In this document: positions 31,335 to 39,298 of the stretch, piece after piece | How positions within the stretch are numbered: the first letter of the stretch is position 1 | Layout of the letters: the number at the start of each line of letters is the position of its first letter | Source of the DNA: an uncultured Clostridia bacterium | GTDB taxonomy: Bacteria > Bacillota > Clostridia > Oscillospirales > Ruminococcaceae | NCBI GenBank assembly: GCA_947363605.1 | Contig: CANAQK010000012.1 | Location: 1 to 42,376 of the forward strand | DNA length: 42,376 nt | Reading direction: 5' to 3' | Notes under the pieces: generated by a model | Databases searched by the model: none | What the model saw: only the letters and a program-made list of their open reading frames with translations | What the model was told of the DNA's origin: nothing | Made by a program: the position numbers and the translations under genes

Positions 31335-34300
31335 TCAAATTTTGGTAATGTCAATCAGTGTAATGTCCTTGGCATTTTTATGTGTCGCAAGGATTTCCGC
31401 CACTGCGTTCGCGGTATCCAGTGAAGTCAGGCAGGTAAGCCCCCGTTCTACCGCTTTCCGGCGGATTTTAACGGAGTCACGCGCCGGGATCCTCCCATTC
31501 GGGGAGGTGGAAATCACATAATCCACCTTGCCCGAGTCCAGCAGGGTCAGGAAGTTGTTGTCCGGGTCCTCACTGACCTTACGCACCACGCTGGTAGCAA
31601 TCATATTGCTGTTCAGCACATTCGCCGTCCCTGACGTCGCATACAGGTCAAAGCCCAGCTCTTCGAATTTCTCGGCAATCTGGATGACCTCCTGCTTTTC
31701 GGAATCCCGGACAGTAATCAAAACGCCGCCGCTGGATTTCAGCGAACTCCCGGAGGCGATCAGCCCCTTGAGCAGCGCTTCCTCAAAGGTTTTCGCGATG
31801 CCCAGCACCTCGCCGGTGGACTTCATCTCCGGCCCGAGCTGGGTATCAACATCATGCAGTTTTTCAAAGCTGAAAATCGGCACCTTCACCGCTACATGGC
31901 CGCCATGCGGATACAGCCCGATCCCATAGCCCAGATCCCGCAAGCGTTCCCCGAGCATCACCCGGGTCGCCAAATCCACCATCGGCACATTCGTTACCTT
32001 GCTGATGTAGGGCACCGTACGGGAAGAACGCGGGTTGACCTCGATCACATAGATTTCGTTGTTATAGACGACATACTGCACGTTCATCAGGCCGACCACC
32101 TTGAGCTCCCGTGCCAGGCGGCCGGTATAGTCCACAATCCGGGCCATGAGCTGCTGGGAGAGGTTCTGCGCCGGATAAACTGAGATCGAGTCGCCCGAAT
32201 GCACGCCGGCCCGCTCGATATGCTCCATAATACCTGGGATCAGGTAGTCTGTCCCATCGCAGATGGCGTCCACCTCCACCTCGGTACCCATAAGGTATTT
32301 GTCAATCAGCACAGGGTTCTCATTATTCTGCTGCCCGGCGATAATGCCCATATATTCCACAACATCGTGATCCGTATAGGCGATAATCATATTCTGCCCG
32401 CCCAGCACATAGGATGGGCGAAGCAGCACCGGATACCCCAGGCGGTTGGCTACGGCCAGCGCTTCCTCCGGCGTAAAGACGGTATCCCCTTCGGGGCGCG
32501 GGATCCCGCAGTTTTCAAGCACCTGGTCGAAGCGCTCGCGATCCTCGGCCGCGTCGATGCTGTCCGCCGAAGTGCCCAGGATCGGCATCCCGATTTGATC
32601 CAGATACCGGGTCAGCTTGATAGCCGTCTGCCCGCCGAACTGCACCACGCAGGCATCCGGCTTTTCAGTATCCAGGATATTCTGGACATCCTCGAAGGTC
32701 AGCGGGTCAAAATACAGCCGGTCCCCGGTGTCAAAATCCGTAGAAACCGTTTCCGGGTTATTGTTGACGATCACTGCCTCATACCCATGCTCCTTGAGCG
32801 CCCAGACGCAGTGGACGCAGCAATAGTCGAACTCGATCCCCTGTCCAATCCGGATCGGGCCGGCGCCAAAAACAATGACCTTCTTTTTGCCGCTGTTCTG
32901 AGCCGCAATAAACTCCGCCGCTTCATTCTCCTCGTCAAAAGTGGAATAGAAATACGGGGTCTGCGCGGCATGTTCCGCCGCACAGGTATCCACCATCTTA
33001 AACGCCGCAGAACGATGCCATTCTGGTTTTTTGCCCGAAAGCCGCTCCAGGGTGGAGTCCAGATAGCCCCAGTTTTTCGCCCGGAAATACAGCTCCTCAT
33101 CCAGCCGGCCGGAAGCCAGCTCCCGTTCCAGCTCCACCAGGTTGTTCAGCTTGCTGAGGAACCATTCGTCGATCATGGTCGCTTCGTGGATCCGCTCGAT
33201 CGGGATCCCCCGTTTCAGCGCCTCGAACACCACAAAAATCCGTTCATCGTCCACATCGGAAAGGAGGGAATCGATCTCGTCGTCCGGTTTTTCCGCTAAT
33301 TTGGGCAGGTTCAGGGTATCCAGCTTGAGCTCCGCTCCCCGGATCGCTTTAATCATTGCCTGTTCAAATGAAGTGCCAATGCTCATCACTTCGCCGGTGG
33401 CTTTCATCTGGGTTCCCAGGGTACGTTTCGCGTAAACAAATTTATCAAAGGGCCAGCGCGGGAACTTTACAACAAAATAGTCAATCGCCGGTTCAAAGCA
33501 GGCGTAAGTCGTCCCGGTTACGGCATTTATAATTTCATCCAGGGTATATCCAATGGCAATCTTGGACGCTACCTTGGCAATCGGGTAGCCGGTCGCCTTG
33601 GAAGCCAGCGCAGAAGAACGGGAAACCCGGGGATTGACCTCAATGACTGCATACTCCCGGCTTTCCGGGTGCAGGGCAAACTGGCAGTTGCAGCCCCCCT
33701 CTACGCCCAGCGCATGGACAATATTCAGCGCGGCGGTGCGGAGCATCCCATATTCATCCGGGGAGAGGGTAACTGCCGGAGCCACGACGATGGAATCGCC
33801 GGTATGTATACCGACCGGGTCGAGGTTTTCCATGGAACAAACCGTGATGGCATTCCCTTTCCGGTCGCGGATCACCTCGAATTCGATTTCCTTCCAGCCT
33901 GAAATGCACTTTTCCACCAGGATCTGGGTAATGGGGGAAAGACGCAGCCCGGCTTCAGCAATTTCCCGCAGGGAGGCTTCGTCCTGGGCAATCCCGCCGC
34001 CGGAACCACCCATGGTAAACGCCGGCCGGATAATTACCGGATAACCGATCTCCTGATTTACATAATCCAGCGCGTCCTCCAGCGTTTCCACCACCTTGGA
34101 GGGGATGCAGGGCTCGCCGATCGACTCCATGGTATCCTTGAACAGCTGGCGGTCCTCGGCCTTGTCAATCGTTTCCGGCAGGGAACCCAGCAGCTTCACG
34201 CCGTGGCTCTCCAGAAAGCCCTCCTTCGCCAGCTGCATGGAAAGGGTCAGGCCGGTTTGTCCGCCCAGGTTGGAAATCACGCTGTCCGGCTTTTCCAGTT

Positions 34301-34535
34301 CAATCACCCGTTTGACAATATCCAGCGTCAGCGGTTCCACATAGATTTTATCCGCCATCGCTTTATCCGTCATGATGGTAGCTGGGTTGGAATTGATCAG
34401 CACCACTTCCAGCCCTTCTTCCCGCAGAGCACGGCAGGCCTGGGTTCCGGCATAGTCGAACTCTGCCGCCTGGCCGATTACGATCGGGCCGGAGCCAATG
34501 ACAAGCACGCGTTTGATATCATTTCTTAAAGGCAT
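31335..34535 (-). CDS. carB: Carbamoyl-phosphate synthase large subunit
   Basis: Makes carbamoyl phosphate from bicarbonate, ammonia and two ATP for pyrimidine (and arginine) synthesis. 1066 aa, full length. Two homologous ATP-grasp halves are visible (LVIGSGPIVIGQAAEFDYAG at the start; VFGAGPIRIGQGIEFDY about residue 555), each with a metal/ATP site (VIEVNPRVSRSSALASKATG and VIEVNPRSSRTVPYISKVT). A C-terminal MGS-like allosteric domain (about 935-1066) ends it. The enzyme itself looks fully functional, which matters because its glutaminase partner CarA looks dead. ATG with AAAGGA eight bases upstream; 74 bases after carA. Confidence 0.98.
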   Translation of the reverse strand: MPLRNDIKRVLVIGSGPIVIGQAAEFDYAGTQACRALREEGLEVVLINSNPATIMTDKAMADKIYVEPLTLDIVKRVIELEKPDSVISNLGGQTGLTLSMQLAKEGFLESHGVKLLGSLPETIDKAEDRQLFKDTMESIGEPCIPSKVVETLEDALDYVNQEIGYPVIIRPAFTMGGSGGGIAQDEASLREIAEAGLRLSPITQILVEKCISGWKEIEFEVIRDRKGNAITVCSMENLDPVGIHTGDSIVVAPAVTLSPDEYGMLRTAALNIVHALGVEGGCNCQFALHPESREYAVIEVNPRVSRSSALASKATGYPIAKVASKIAIGYTLDEIINAVTGTTYACFEPAIDYFVVKFPRWPFDKFVYAKRTLGTQMKATGEVMSIGTSFEQAMIKAIRGAELKLDTLNLPKLAEKPDDEIDSLLSDVDDERIFVVFEALKRGIPIERIHEATMIDEWFLSKLNNLVELERELASGRLDEELYFRAKNWGYLDSTLERLSGKKPEWHRSAAFKMVDTCAAEHAAQTPYFYSTFDEENEAAEFIAAQNSGKKKVIVFGAGPIRIGQGIEFDYCCVHCVWALKEHGYEAVIVNNNPETVSTDFDTGDRLYFDPLTFEDVQNILDTEKPDACVVQFGGQTAIKLTRYLDQIGMPILGTSADSIDAAEDRERFDQVLENCGIPRPEGDTVFTPEEALAVANRLGYPVLLRPSYVLGGQNMIIAYTDHDVVEYMGIIAGQQNNENPVLIDKYLMGTEVEVDAICDGTDYLIPGIMEHIERAGVHSGDSISVYPAQNLSQQLMARIVDYTGRLARELKVVGLMNVQYVVYNNEIYVIEVNPRSSRTVPYISKVTNVPMVDLATRVMLGERLRDLGYGIGLYPHGGHVAVKVPIFSFEKLHDVDTQLGPEMKSTGEVLGIAKTFEEALLKGLIASGSSLKSSGGVLITVRDSEKQEVIQIAEKFEELGFDLYATSGTANVLNSNMIATSVVRKVSEDPDNNFLTLLDSGKVDYVISTSPNGRIPARDSVKIRRKAVERGLTCLTSLDTANAVAEILATHKNAKDITLIDITKI

Positions 34536-34609
34536 AATCTATTCCTTTCTTCGTTACAGGGAAAACACGCGGCAGTCTGCCGCTGAACGGATCCGCTTCC
34601 CAGGCCGTT

Positions 34610-35668
34610 TCAGCCTTCCCCAAGCAGGCCGAAAAATTCGTCATAGAGATAGGAGGTGGATTGGGTACCGGGCATAGTATCCGGCAGGAACTGGACGGAA
34701 AACGCCGGGATATCCCGGTAAGACAGCCCCTCGACCGTATGGTCGTTGGCATTTTCGAAGCGGATTTCACCGCCGTCATGGACGCTTTTCACGACGAAGC
34801 CGTGGTTCTGCGCAGTGATATAGGTCCGTCCATCCACCGGGCAGTAAACCGGCTGGTTCGCACCGCGATGCCCGCATTTCATCCGACAGACCTCCATCCC
34901 CTTGGCCAATGCCAGAAGCTGGTGCCCCAGCCCGATCCCAAATACCGGGAGCTCCTGCTCCAACAGTGCCTGAACCTGCTTCACACGGCCTGGGAAGGCG
35001 GTCGGATCCCCGATCCCATCCGAAAGCAGCAGCCCGTCCGGTTTCAACCGGAGGATTTCCTCCGCCGGGGTATCCCAGCCGAAGCAGGCTGGCTGAACCT
35101 GGCGCCGGGCGAACAGGGCCTGCATCCCCGGGGTAAATTCCCCCAGGACCGCCGCTGTTTTTTTCGCACCCGGGACCTCTGCCGGGCGGGCAGCTTGCAT
35201 TTCCGGGGCAAAAACCGGATGCCAGCCGGAAAGCTCCTCCAGCAGCGCCTCCCGGTCATAGCCCGAACCCGAGAAAATCATCCCCGTCATTTCGCCCTTT
35301 TCCCGGATATGCCGGGTCAGCCGGCGGGTATCCACCCCGCAGATCCCAACAACCTGGCCGTCCCGCAGGAAATCCTCCAATTTCCCCTCGCAGCGGTAAT
35401 TGGAGGGGGAAGCACAGATCTCCCGTACAATATAACCGCCGGCACGAACCGGAGCGGACTTCCCATCAATCACCCCATAGTTCCCGATCAGCGGGAAAGT
35501 CTGTGCCAGCAGCAGCCCGCTGTTCGAGGGGGAAACCAGGTTCTCCTGATAGCCCACCATCCCGGTGTGAAACACCACGGTACCGACCGCTTTCCCGGCG
35601 GCACCCATCGGCTTCCCGAAAAATTCTGTCCCATCCGCCAGTAAAAGTACGGTTTGATTTTCGTTCAT
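34610..35668 (-). CDS. carA: Carbamoyl-phosphate synthase small subunit lacking the glutaminase triad
   Basis: Small subunit that normally hydrolyses glutamine and tunnels ammonia to CarB. 352 aa. The N-terminal CPSase domain is intact (VFHTGMVGYQENL, FPLIGNYGV, ICGVDTRRLTRHIREKG). In the class I glutaminase domain the nucleophile elbow reads PVFGIGLGHQLL, with Gly246 (codon GGG, 34931-34933) where Cys is expected. The usual HPE motif reads LPD (Leu328, Asp330), and the oxyanion-strand SNGPGDP reads SDGIGDP. GHQLLALA and AQNHGF survive. Glutamine hydrolysis should be lost, so the enzyme may depend on free ammonia. ATG 35668 was chosen for GGAG six bases upstream. Confidence 0.93.
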   Translation of the reverse strand: MNENQTVLLLADGTEFFGKPMGAAGKAVGTVVFHTGMVGYQENLVSPSNSGLLLAQTFPLIGNYGVIDGKSAPVRAGGYIVREICASPSNYRCEGKLEDFLRDGQVVGICGVDTRRLTRHIREKGEMTGMIFSGSGYDREALLEELSGWHPVFAPEMQAARPAEVPGAKKTAAVLGEFTPGMQALFARRQVQPACFGWDTPAEEILRLKPDGLLLSDGIGDPTAFPGRVKQVQALLEQELPVFGIGLGHQLLALAKGMEVCRMKCGHRGANQPVYCPVDGRTYITAQNHGFVVKSVHDGGEIRFENANDHTVEGLSYRDIPAFSVQFLPDTMPGTQSTSYLYDEFFGLLGEG

Positions 35669-35750
35669 AGTATGCTCCATTCCTCCGCCCTGCACCATCC
35701 CAAGTCCTGTTCTGAACCCGCCGCGCGCAGGGCAGCTGTCCGCGGCGTTT

Positions 35751-35862
35751 TATTATTTCCGAATTAAAAATTCGGAAATAATACATTTGATTTGAGCCGT
35801 TTTGCTCGCCGCCGCAAGCGGCGCCAACCGCAAAACACGGCAGATATTACTCGGCTTGGAAG
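35751..35862 (+). repeat. R3 palindromic repeat, copy c (most complete)
   Basis: The hairpin TATTATTTCCGAATT / AATTCGGAAATAATA, then CATTTGATTTGAGCCG, TTTTGCTCGCCGCCG-caa-GCGGC, CAACCGCAAAACACGGCA, TATTACT. It joins the left half seen at 2945 and the right half seen at 1-76, which shows these are parts of one family. It abuts R1-e inside the pyr operon. Confidence 0.8.
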
Positions 35863-36040
35863 TATAGTCGGCACGCTTGAAAACCGGCGCCCGATTTTCA
35901 AGTCAGGCTTTGCCTGGCATAAAATGCGCTGCGCGCCGTCTATGAAGCCCTGCCGCATGGCCGCTTCGCTTCCCACTGCGGCATATCATGCCGCAGTGTT
36001 GAAAAGAAGCATTGGCTTCTTTTCAAGTGCGTTGACTATA
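35863..36040 (+). repeat. R1 MITE-like repeat, copy e
   Basis: 178 bp: TATAGTCGGCAC, CTTGAAAACCGG / CCGATTTTCAAG hairpin, CAGGCTTTGCCTG, GCGCTGCGCGC, ACTGCGGCATATCATGCCGCAGT hairpin, GAAAAGAAGC / GCTTCTTTTC hairpin, GTTGACTATA. With R3-c it fills the 384-bp gap between pyrF and carA, so it is probably transcribed within the operon. Confidence 0.85.
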
Positions 36041-36052
36041 ATATCTTCCTGG

Positions 36053-36973
36053 TCAGCGGCGTACCGCAAGTAAATCCTCTTTCATACGAAGCGCTTCTTC
36101 TCTGGCGGCCTGGGCAAAATCCCGCTCATCCGCGCCGGTTTTTTGGTACGCACACATAATCCCGCGGGAAGAGTTGACAATCGCGCCGCTGCCCTGTTTG
36201 TCAAAGGCAAACCGGACGTCCTCCGCACCGCCGCCCTGCGCGCCGTACCCCGGCACCAGGAAGAAGGTATGGGGCAGCTTTTCCCGCAGCTCCCGCAGCT
36301 GTTCCGGATAGGTCGCGCCGACTACCGCGCCAACCGCAGAGTAGCCGCTCGCGCCGATGCTGTCACGGCCCCATTCCTCACACATACTGCCCATCGCTTC
36401 ATAAACGCTGCGCCCATCTGCCAGCTTCTGATCCTGAAGCTCGCCGCTGGAGGGGTTGGAGGTCTTAACCAGCACCCAGATCGCCTTGTCCTCTGCTCTG
36501 CAAACCTCCAGCAGCGGGTTGATCCCGTCCGAGCCCAGATAGCCGTTGACCGTCAGCCCGTCCGCGCCGAAGGGAATCAGTTCCTGGCTGCCAACCCTGG
36601 TTTTCCCCAGATGCGCTGCCGTATAAGCCTGCATGGTGGCGCCGATATCGTTGCGTTTGCCGTCGGTCAGGACATACATCCCCTTGGATTGGGCATACCG
36701 GATGGTTCGCTCCAGGGCGCGCACTCCCTGCCAGCCGTACATTTCATAGTAGGCGGCCTGAGGCTTGACCGCCGGGACAATCTTCCACAAGGCGTCAATC
36801 AAGCCGGTGTTGAAGCGGTAAAGCGCCTCAGCCGCGCCCTCCAGGGTTTCACCGAATTCCGTGAAGCATTCCGTTTTGATAAATTCCGGGATAAAATCCA
36901 ATTTCGGATCCAATCCTGCCACCGTCGGATTATTTTTTTCATTGATCGCTGCAACCAGCCGTTCCATCGACAT
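36053..36973 (-). CDS. pyrF: Orotidine 5'-phosphate decarboxylase (type 2)
   Basis: Last step to UMP. 306 aa, the long subfamily 2 form (about 270-310 aa) rather than the 230-aa form. Family features are NPTVAGLDPKLDFIPEF, a Lys/Asp catalytic segment VLTDGKRNDIGATMQAY (KxND), a long LIPFGADGLTVNGYLGSDG insert and the phosphate loop LVPGYGAQGG. ATG with AAGGAGG seven bases upstream. It follows pyrC by 12 bases. Confidence 0.95.
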   Translation of the reverse strand: MSMERLVAAINEKNNPTVAGLDPKLDFIPEFIKTECFTEFGETLEGAAEALYRFNTGLIDALWKIVPAVKPQAAYYEMYGWQGVRALERTIRYAQSKGMYVLTDGKRNDIGATMQAYTAAHLGKTRVGSQELIPFGADGLTVNGYLGSDGINPLLEVCRAEDKAIWVLVKTSNPSSGELQDQKLADGRSVYEAMGSMCEEWGRDSIGASGYSAVGAVVGATYPEQLRELREKLPHTFFLVPGYGAQGGGAEDVRFAFDKQGSGAIVNSSRGIMCAYQKTGADERDFAQAAREEALRMKEDLLAVRR

Positions 36974-36985
36974 CGCAATTCCTCC

Positions 36986-38263
36986 TTAATAGCGCATCAC
37001 ATAGACGATTTCACCATTGACCAAGGTATATTTCACCCGGCCCTGAAGCCGTTCGAACTTGAAAACCGAATTTTTGGATTTGGACTGAAGCCGTTCAGGA
37101 AGCACTGTCCAAAACGCCTTGGGATCCACCAGGGCCAGGTCGGCCGCCATCCCGGGCTCCAGGCTCCCGCCTTCGATTCCCAGGACCCTGGCCGGACCGA
37201 AAGTCATCAGCTCCACCAACCGCTCCAGCTTGATATGCCCGGGCTCTACCAGGAAGCGGATCCCGGCCGCCAGCGAGGTTTCCAAACCCACGGTTCCGTT
37301 AGGCGCTTTCCGGAAATCCATTTTTTCCCGTTTGGTATGGGGGGCATGGTCAGTCACGATACAGTCAAAGGTCCCGTCCTGAATCCCCCGGATAATCTCC
37401 GCAACATCCTCCGGTTCGCGGAGAGGCGGGTTCATCCGGTAATCCGCGTCCCGGCTCCGCAGCTTCTCATGGGTATAGGCGAAATAATGGGGGCAGGTTT
37501 CCGCCGTGACCGGCACGCCCCGTTTTTTCGCCGCGCGGATCAGTTCGGTCGAACCCTTGGTGGAAACATGGCAGATATGCACCGGCGCTCCGGTACGCTC
37601 GGCCAGCTCAATCTCCCGCTGGGTGATACGGTCTTCCGAAAGCCGGTCGATCCCCCGGACCTGCATATCCTCGCTGACACTGCCCTTATGGATAATCCCA
37701 CCGTTCACGATGGCCAGATCCTCACAGTGGGACACCACCCGGAGCCCGGCCTGCTGCGCTTTCAGCAGCACCTGCTCCATCTGTTCCGCGCTTTCCACCG
37801 GCCGCCCATCGTCGGACACCGCGCAAACCCCCAGCTCGCGGTACATCGCATAATCCCCCAGCTCTTCGCCGGACAGCCCTTTCGTTGCCGCGCCGCAGAT
37901 ATAGATTTTCGCTTTAGCCTTTTGGGCCAGCCGCTGGATATAGGCAATCGTTTCCCGGTTGTCGATCGCCGGCCGTGTGTTGGGCATACAGAGAAGGGAC
38001 GTCACGCCCCCGGTCACCGCTGCATTGCAGCCGGTGTAGATGTCTTCTTTTTCCGTCTGCCCTGGGTCTCTGAGATGAACGTGCATATCGATAATCCCGG
38101 GCATCACCAGCAGGTTTTTGGCCTCGATCACCCGGTCTACCCGCTCCGTCACCCTGGGTTCCACACGCAGGATCCGGGTGCCCTCAATCAGTACATCATA
38201 ATGGCCGCTCAGCTTCTGGGCGGGGTCAATCACATAGCCGTTTCGTATCAGCAGTGTTCCCAT
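36986..38263 (-). CDS. pyrC: Dihydroorotase
   Basis: Zinc amidohydrolase closing carbamoyl aspartate to dihydroorotate. 425 aa, the class I length. DMHVHLRDPGQTEKED gives the HxH zinc pair and substrate Arg; further metal residues lie in VVSHCED, ICHVSTKGS and IVTDHAPHT (Asp). ATG 38263 (MGTLLIRNG) was preferred to ATG 38269 because AAAGGAGG is seven bases before it and only one base before the other. It begins two bases after the pyrR stop. Confidence 0.96.
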   Translation of the reverse strand: MGTLLIRNGYVIDPAQKLSGHYDVLIEGTRILRVEPRVTERVDRVIEAKNLLVMPGIIDMHVHLRDPGQTEKEDIYTGCNAAVTGGVTSLLCMPNTRPAIDNRETIAYIQRLAQKAKAKIYICGAATKGLSGEELGDYAMYRELGVCAVSDDGRPVESAEQMEQVLLKAQQAGLRVVSHCEDLAIVNGGIIHKGSVSEDMQVRGIDRLSEDRITQREIELAERTGAPVHICHVSTKGSTELIRAAKKRGVPVTAETCPHYFAYTHEKLRSRDADYRMNPPLREPEDVAEIIRGIQDGTFDCIVTDHAPHTKREKMDFRKAPNGTVGLETSLAAGIRFLVEPGHIKLERLVELMTFGPARVLGIEGGSLEPGMAADLALVDPKAFWTVLPERLQSKSKNSVFKFERLQGRVKYTLVNGEIVYVMRY

Positions 38264-38265
38264 GT

Positions 38266-38790
38266 TCATTCCTCCTTTAAGATGACAACCTGATCCGCAG
38301 GATCCCAGGGACGGATGGAAACCCGTACCTTTTCCCCACGGGAGGTCGGCAGGTTTTTGCCGACAAAATCGGCGCGCATGGGAAGCTCTCGGTGCCCCCG
38401 GTCCACCAGTACCGCCAGCTCGATCCGCTGGGGACGCCCCCGGCTCATCAGGGCTTCCATGGCCGCCCGGACGCTTCTTCCAGTGAAGATCACATCATCC
38501 ACCAGCACCACCTTTTTCCCTTCAATGGAAAAGGGCAGGTCGCTGCGGTCGCTGTCCCCGGGGCGGTCGTCCCGGAAGCGGGTGATATCCAAACCGCCGC
38601 ACTCCACCAAACGCCCCTCAACCTCACTGATTTTGCCGGCAATCCGCCGGGCCACCTCCGCCCCGCGGGAATAAATTCCCACCAGGCAGAGGTTTTCCAC
38701 CCCTTTGTTGTATTCGATGATCTCATGGGAGATTCGGGCGATCGCACGGGCCATCGCCTTTTCATCCAAAATCAAGGTTTGGCTGGGCAT
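38266..38790 (-). CDS. pyrR: PyrR, pyrimidine attenuation regulator / uracil phosphoribosyltransferase
   Basis: RNA-binding attenuator protein that, with UMP, stabilises leader terminators of pyr genes; it also has uracil phosphoribosyltransferase activity. 174 aa. The PRPP loop VVLVDDVIFTGRSVRAA, LVGIYSRGAEVA and RGHRELPMRADFVGKNLPTS are diagnostic. ATG 38790 with AAAGGAG seven bases upstream. It is first in the operon pyrR-pyrC-pyrF-carA-carB and has its own RNA target in the leader. Confidence 0.97.
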   Translation of the reverse strand: MPSQTLILDEKAMARAIARISHEIIEYNKGVENLCLVGIYSRGAEVARRIAGKISEVEGRLVECGGLDITRFRDDRPGDSDRSDLPFSIEGKKVVLVDDVIFTGRSVRAAMEALMSRGRPQRIELAVLVDRGHRELPMRADFVGKNLPTSRGEKVRVSIRPWDPADQVVILKEE

Positions 38791-38806
38791 AAAGCATCTC
38801 CTTTTC

Positions 38807-38847
38807 AGGCAAAAACCGGACTGTCGCAGGCGCGGCAATCCGGTTTG
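38807..38847 (-). terminator. PyrR-controlled leader terminator
   Basis: Minus-strand stem AAACCGGA … TCCGGTTT followed by TTGCC, just before the pyrR ribosome site. The T tract is partly in the stem. Confidence 0.65.
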
Positions 38848-38897
38848 TTTTACAGCAGCAGAGCACCTGTAAATCCCACAGGCGCGCATGATGATAA

Positions 38898-38926
38898 CCT
38901 TGCCGGCCTCACAGGACCAATTTAAA
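38898..38926 (-). promoter_or_regulatory. PyrR binding site (anti-antiterminator)
   Basis: The minus strand reads TTTAAATTGGTCC-TGTGAGGCC-GGCAAGG, matching the PyrR RNA consensus (AnUCCnGnGAGGCUnGnnAnGG type). A TTTACAG / CTGTAAA element that could form the antiterminator lies between it and the terminator. Confidence 0.85.
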
Positions 38927-38943
38927 GGCATTTATTTTCTTTT

Positions 38944-38972
38944 ATTATACTTCACCAACCGGGCGTTGTAAA
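38944..38972 (-). promoter_or_regulatory. sigma-A promoter of the pyr operon
   Basis: Minus strand TTTACA (38967-38972), 17-base spacer, TATAAT (38944-38949). Start point near 38937. Confidence 0.8.
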
Positions 38973-39026
38973 GAAAAATTTTCTGAAAACCCGCAGGAAG
39001 TAAAATTCAAGTAAAATTCAAATGTA

Positions 39027-39189
39027 AGAACCTGTATGTACAATCAGAGGACGCCGGATGCCCGAGGGGCTTTTCGGGCAGGCAAGGCCATTTTTGGCAG
39101 GCATACTGCCGTATGGCAAGGAAAATGAACGCAGTCTGCCTGAAAAAGCACCGGGCAGACCGTGTTCGATGGCTGTGAATACAGGTTCT
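39027..39189 (+). repeat. E-type dispersed repeat, copy B (163 bp)
   Basis: AGAACCTGTATGTACA at the left, ATACAGGTTCT at the right; the inside matches copy A (21723-21884) in the opposite orientation. Both copies keep an open frame containing AGILxYGKxNERS. The stretch 39190-39298 after it is AT-rich with no gene; it probably contains the junction of the integrative element, but I cannot define an att core. Confidence 0.85.
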
Positions 39190-39298
39190 AAAAGCCATAC
39201 TAAAATTCTCTTAGTGCCGTTTTTCCTTGATTTTTCGGGCTTTTTTGAACTTCTCCCCACTGGTTGTCCTATCCCTTAACCAAACAAATTGGTGCATT

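Noticed and set aside
2661-36040. Short open frames inside R1, R2 and E repeats as genes
   Set aside because: The same peptide fragments recur wherever the repeat occurs, without ribosome sites; treated as repeat shadows, with only the E-type frame kept as a question.
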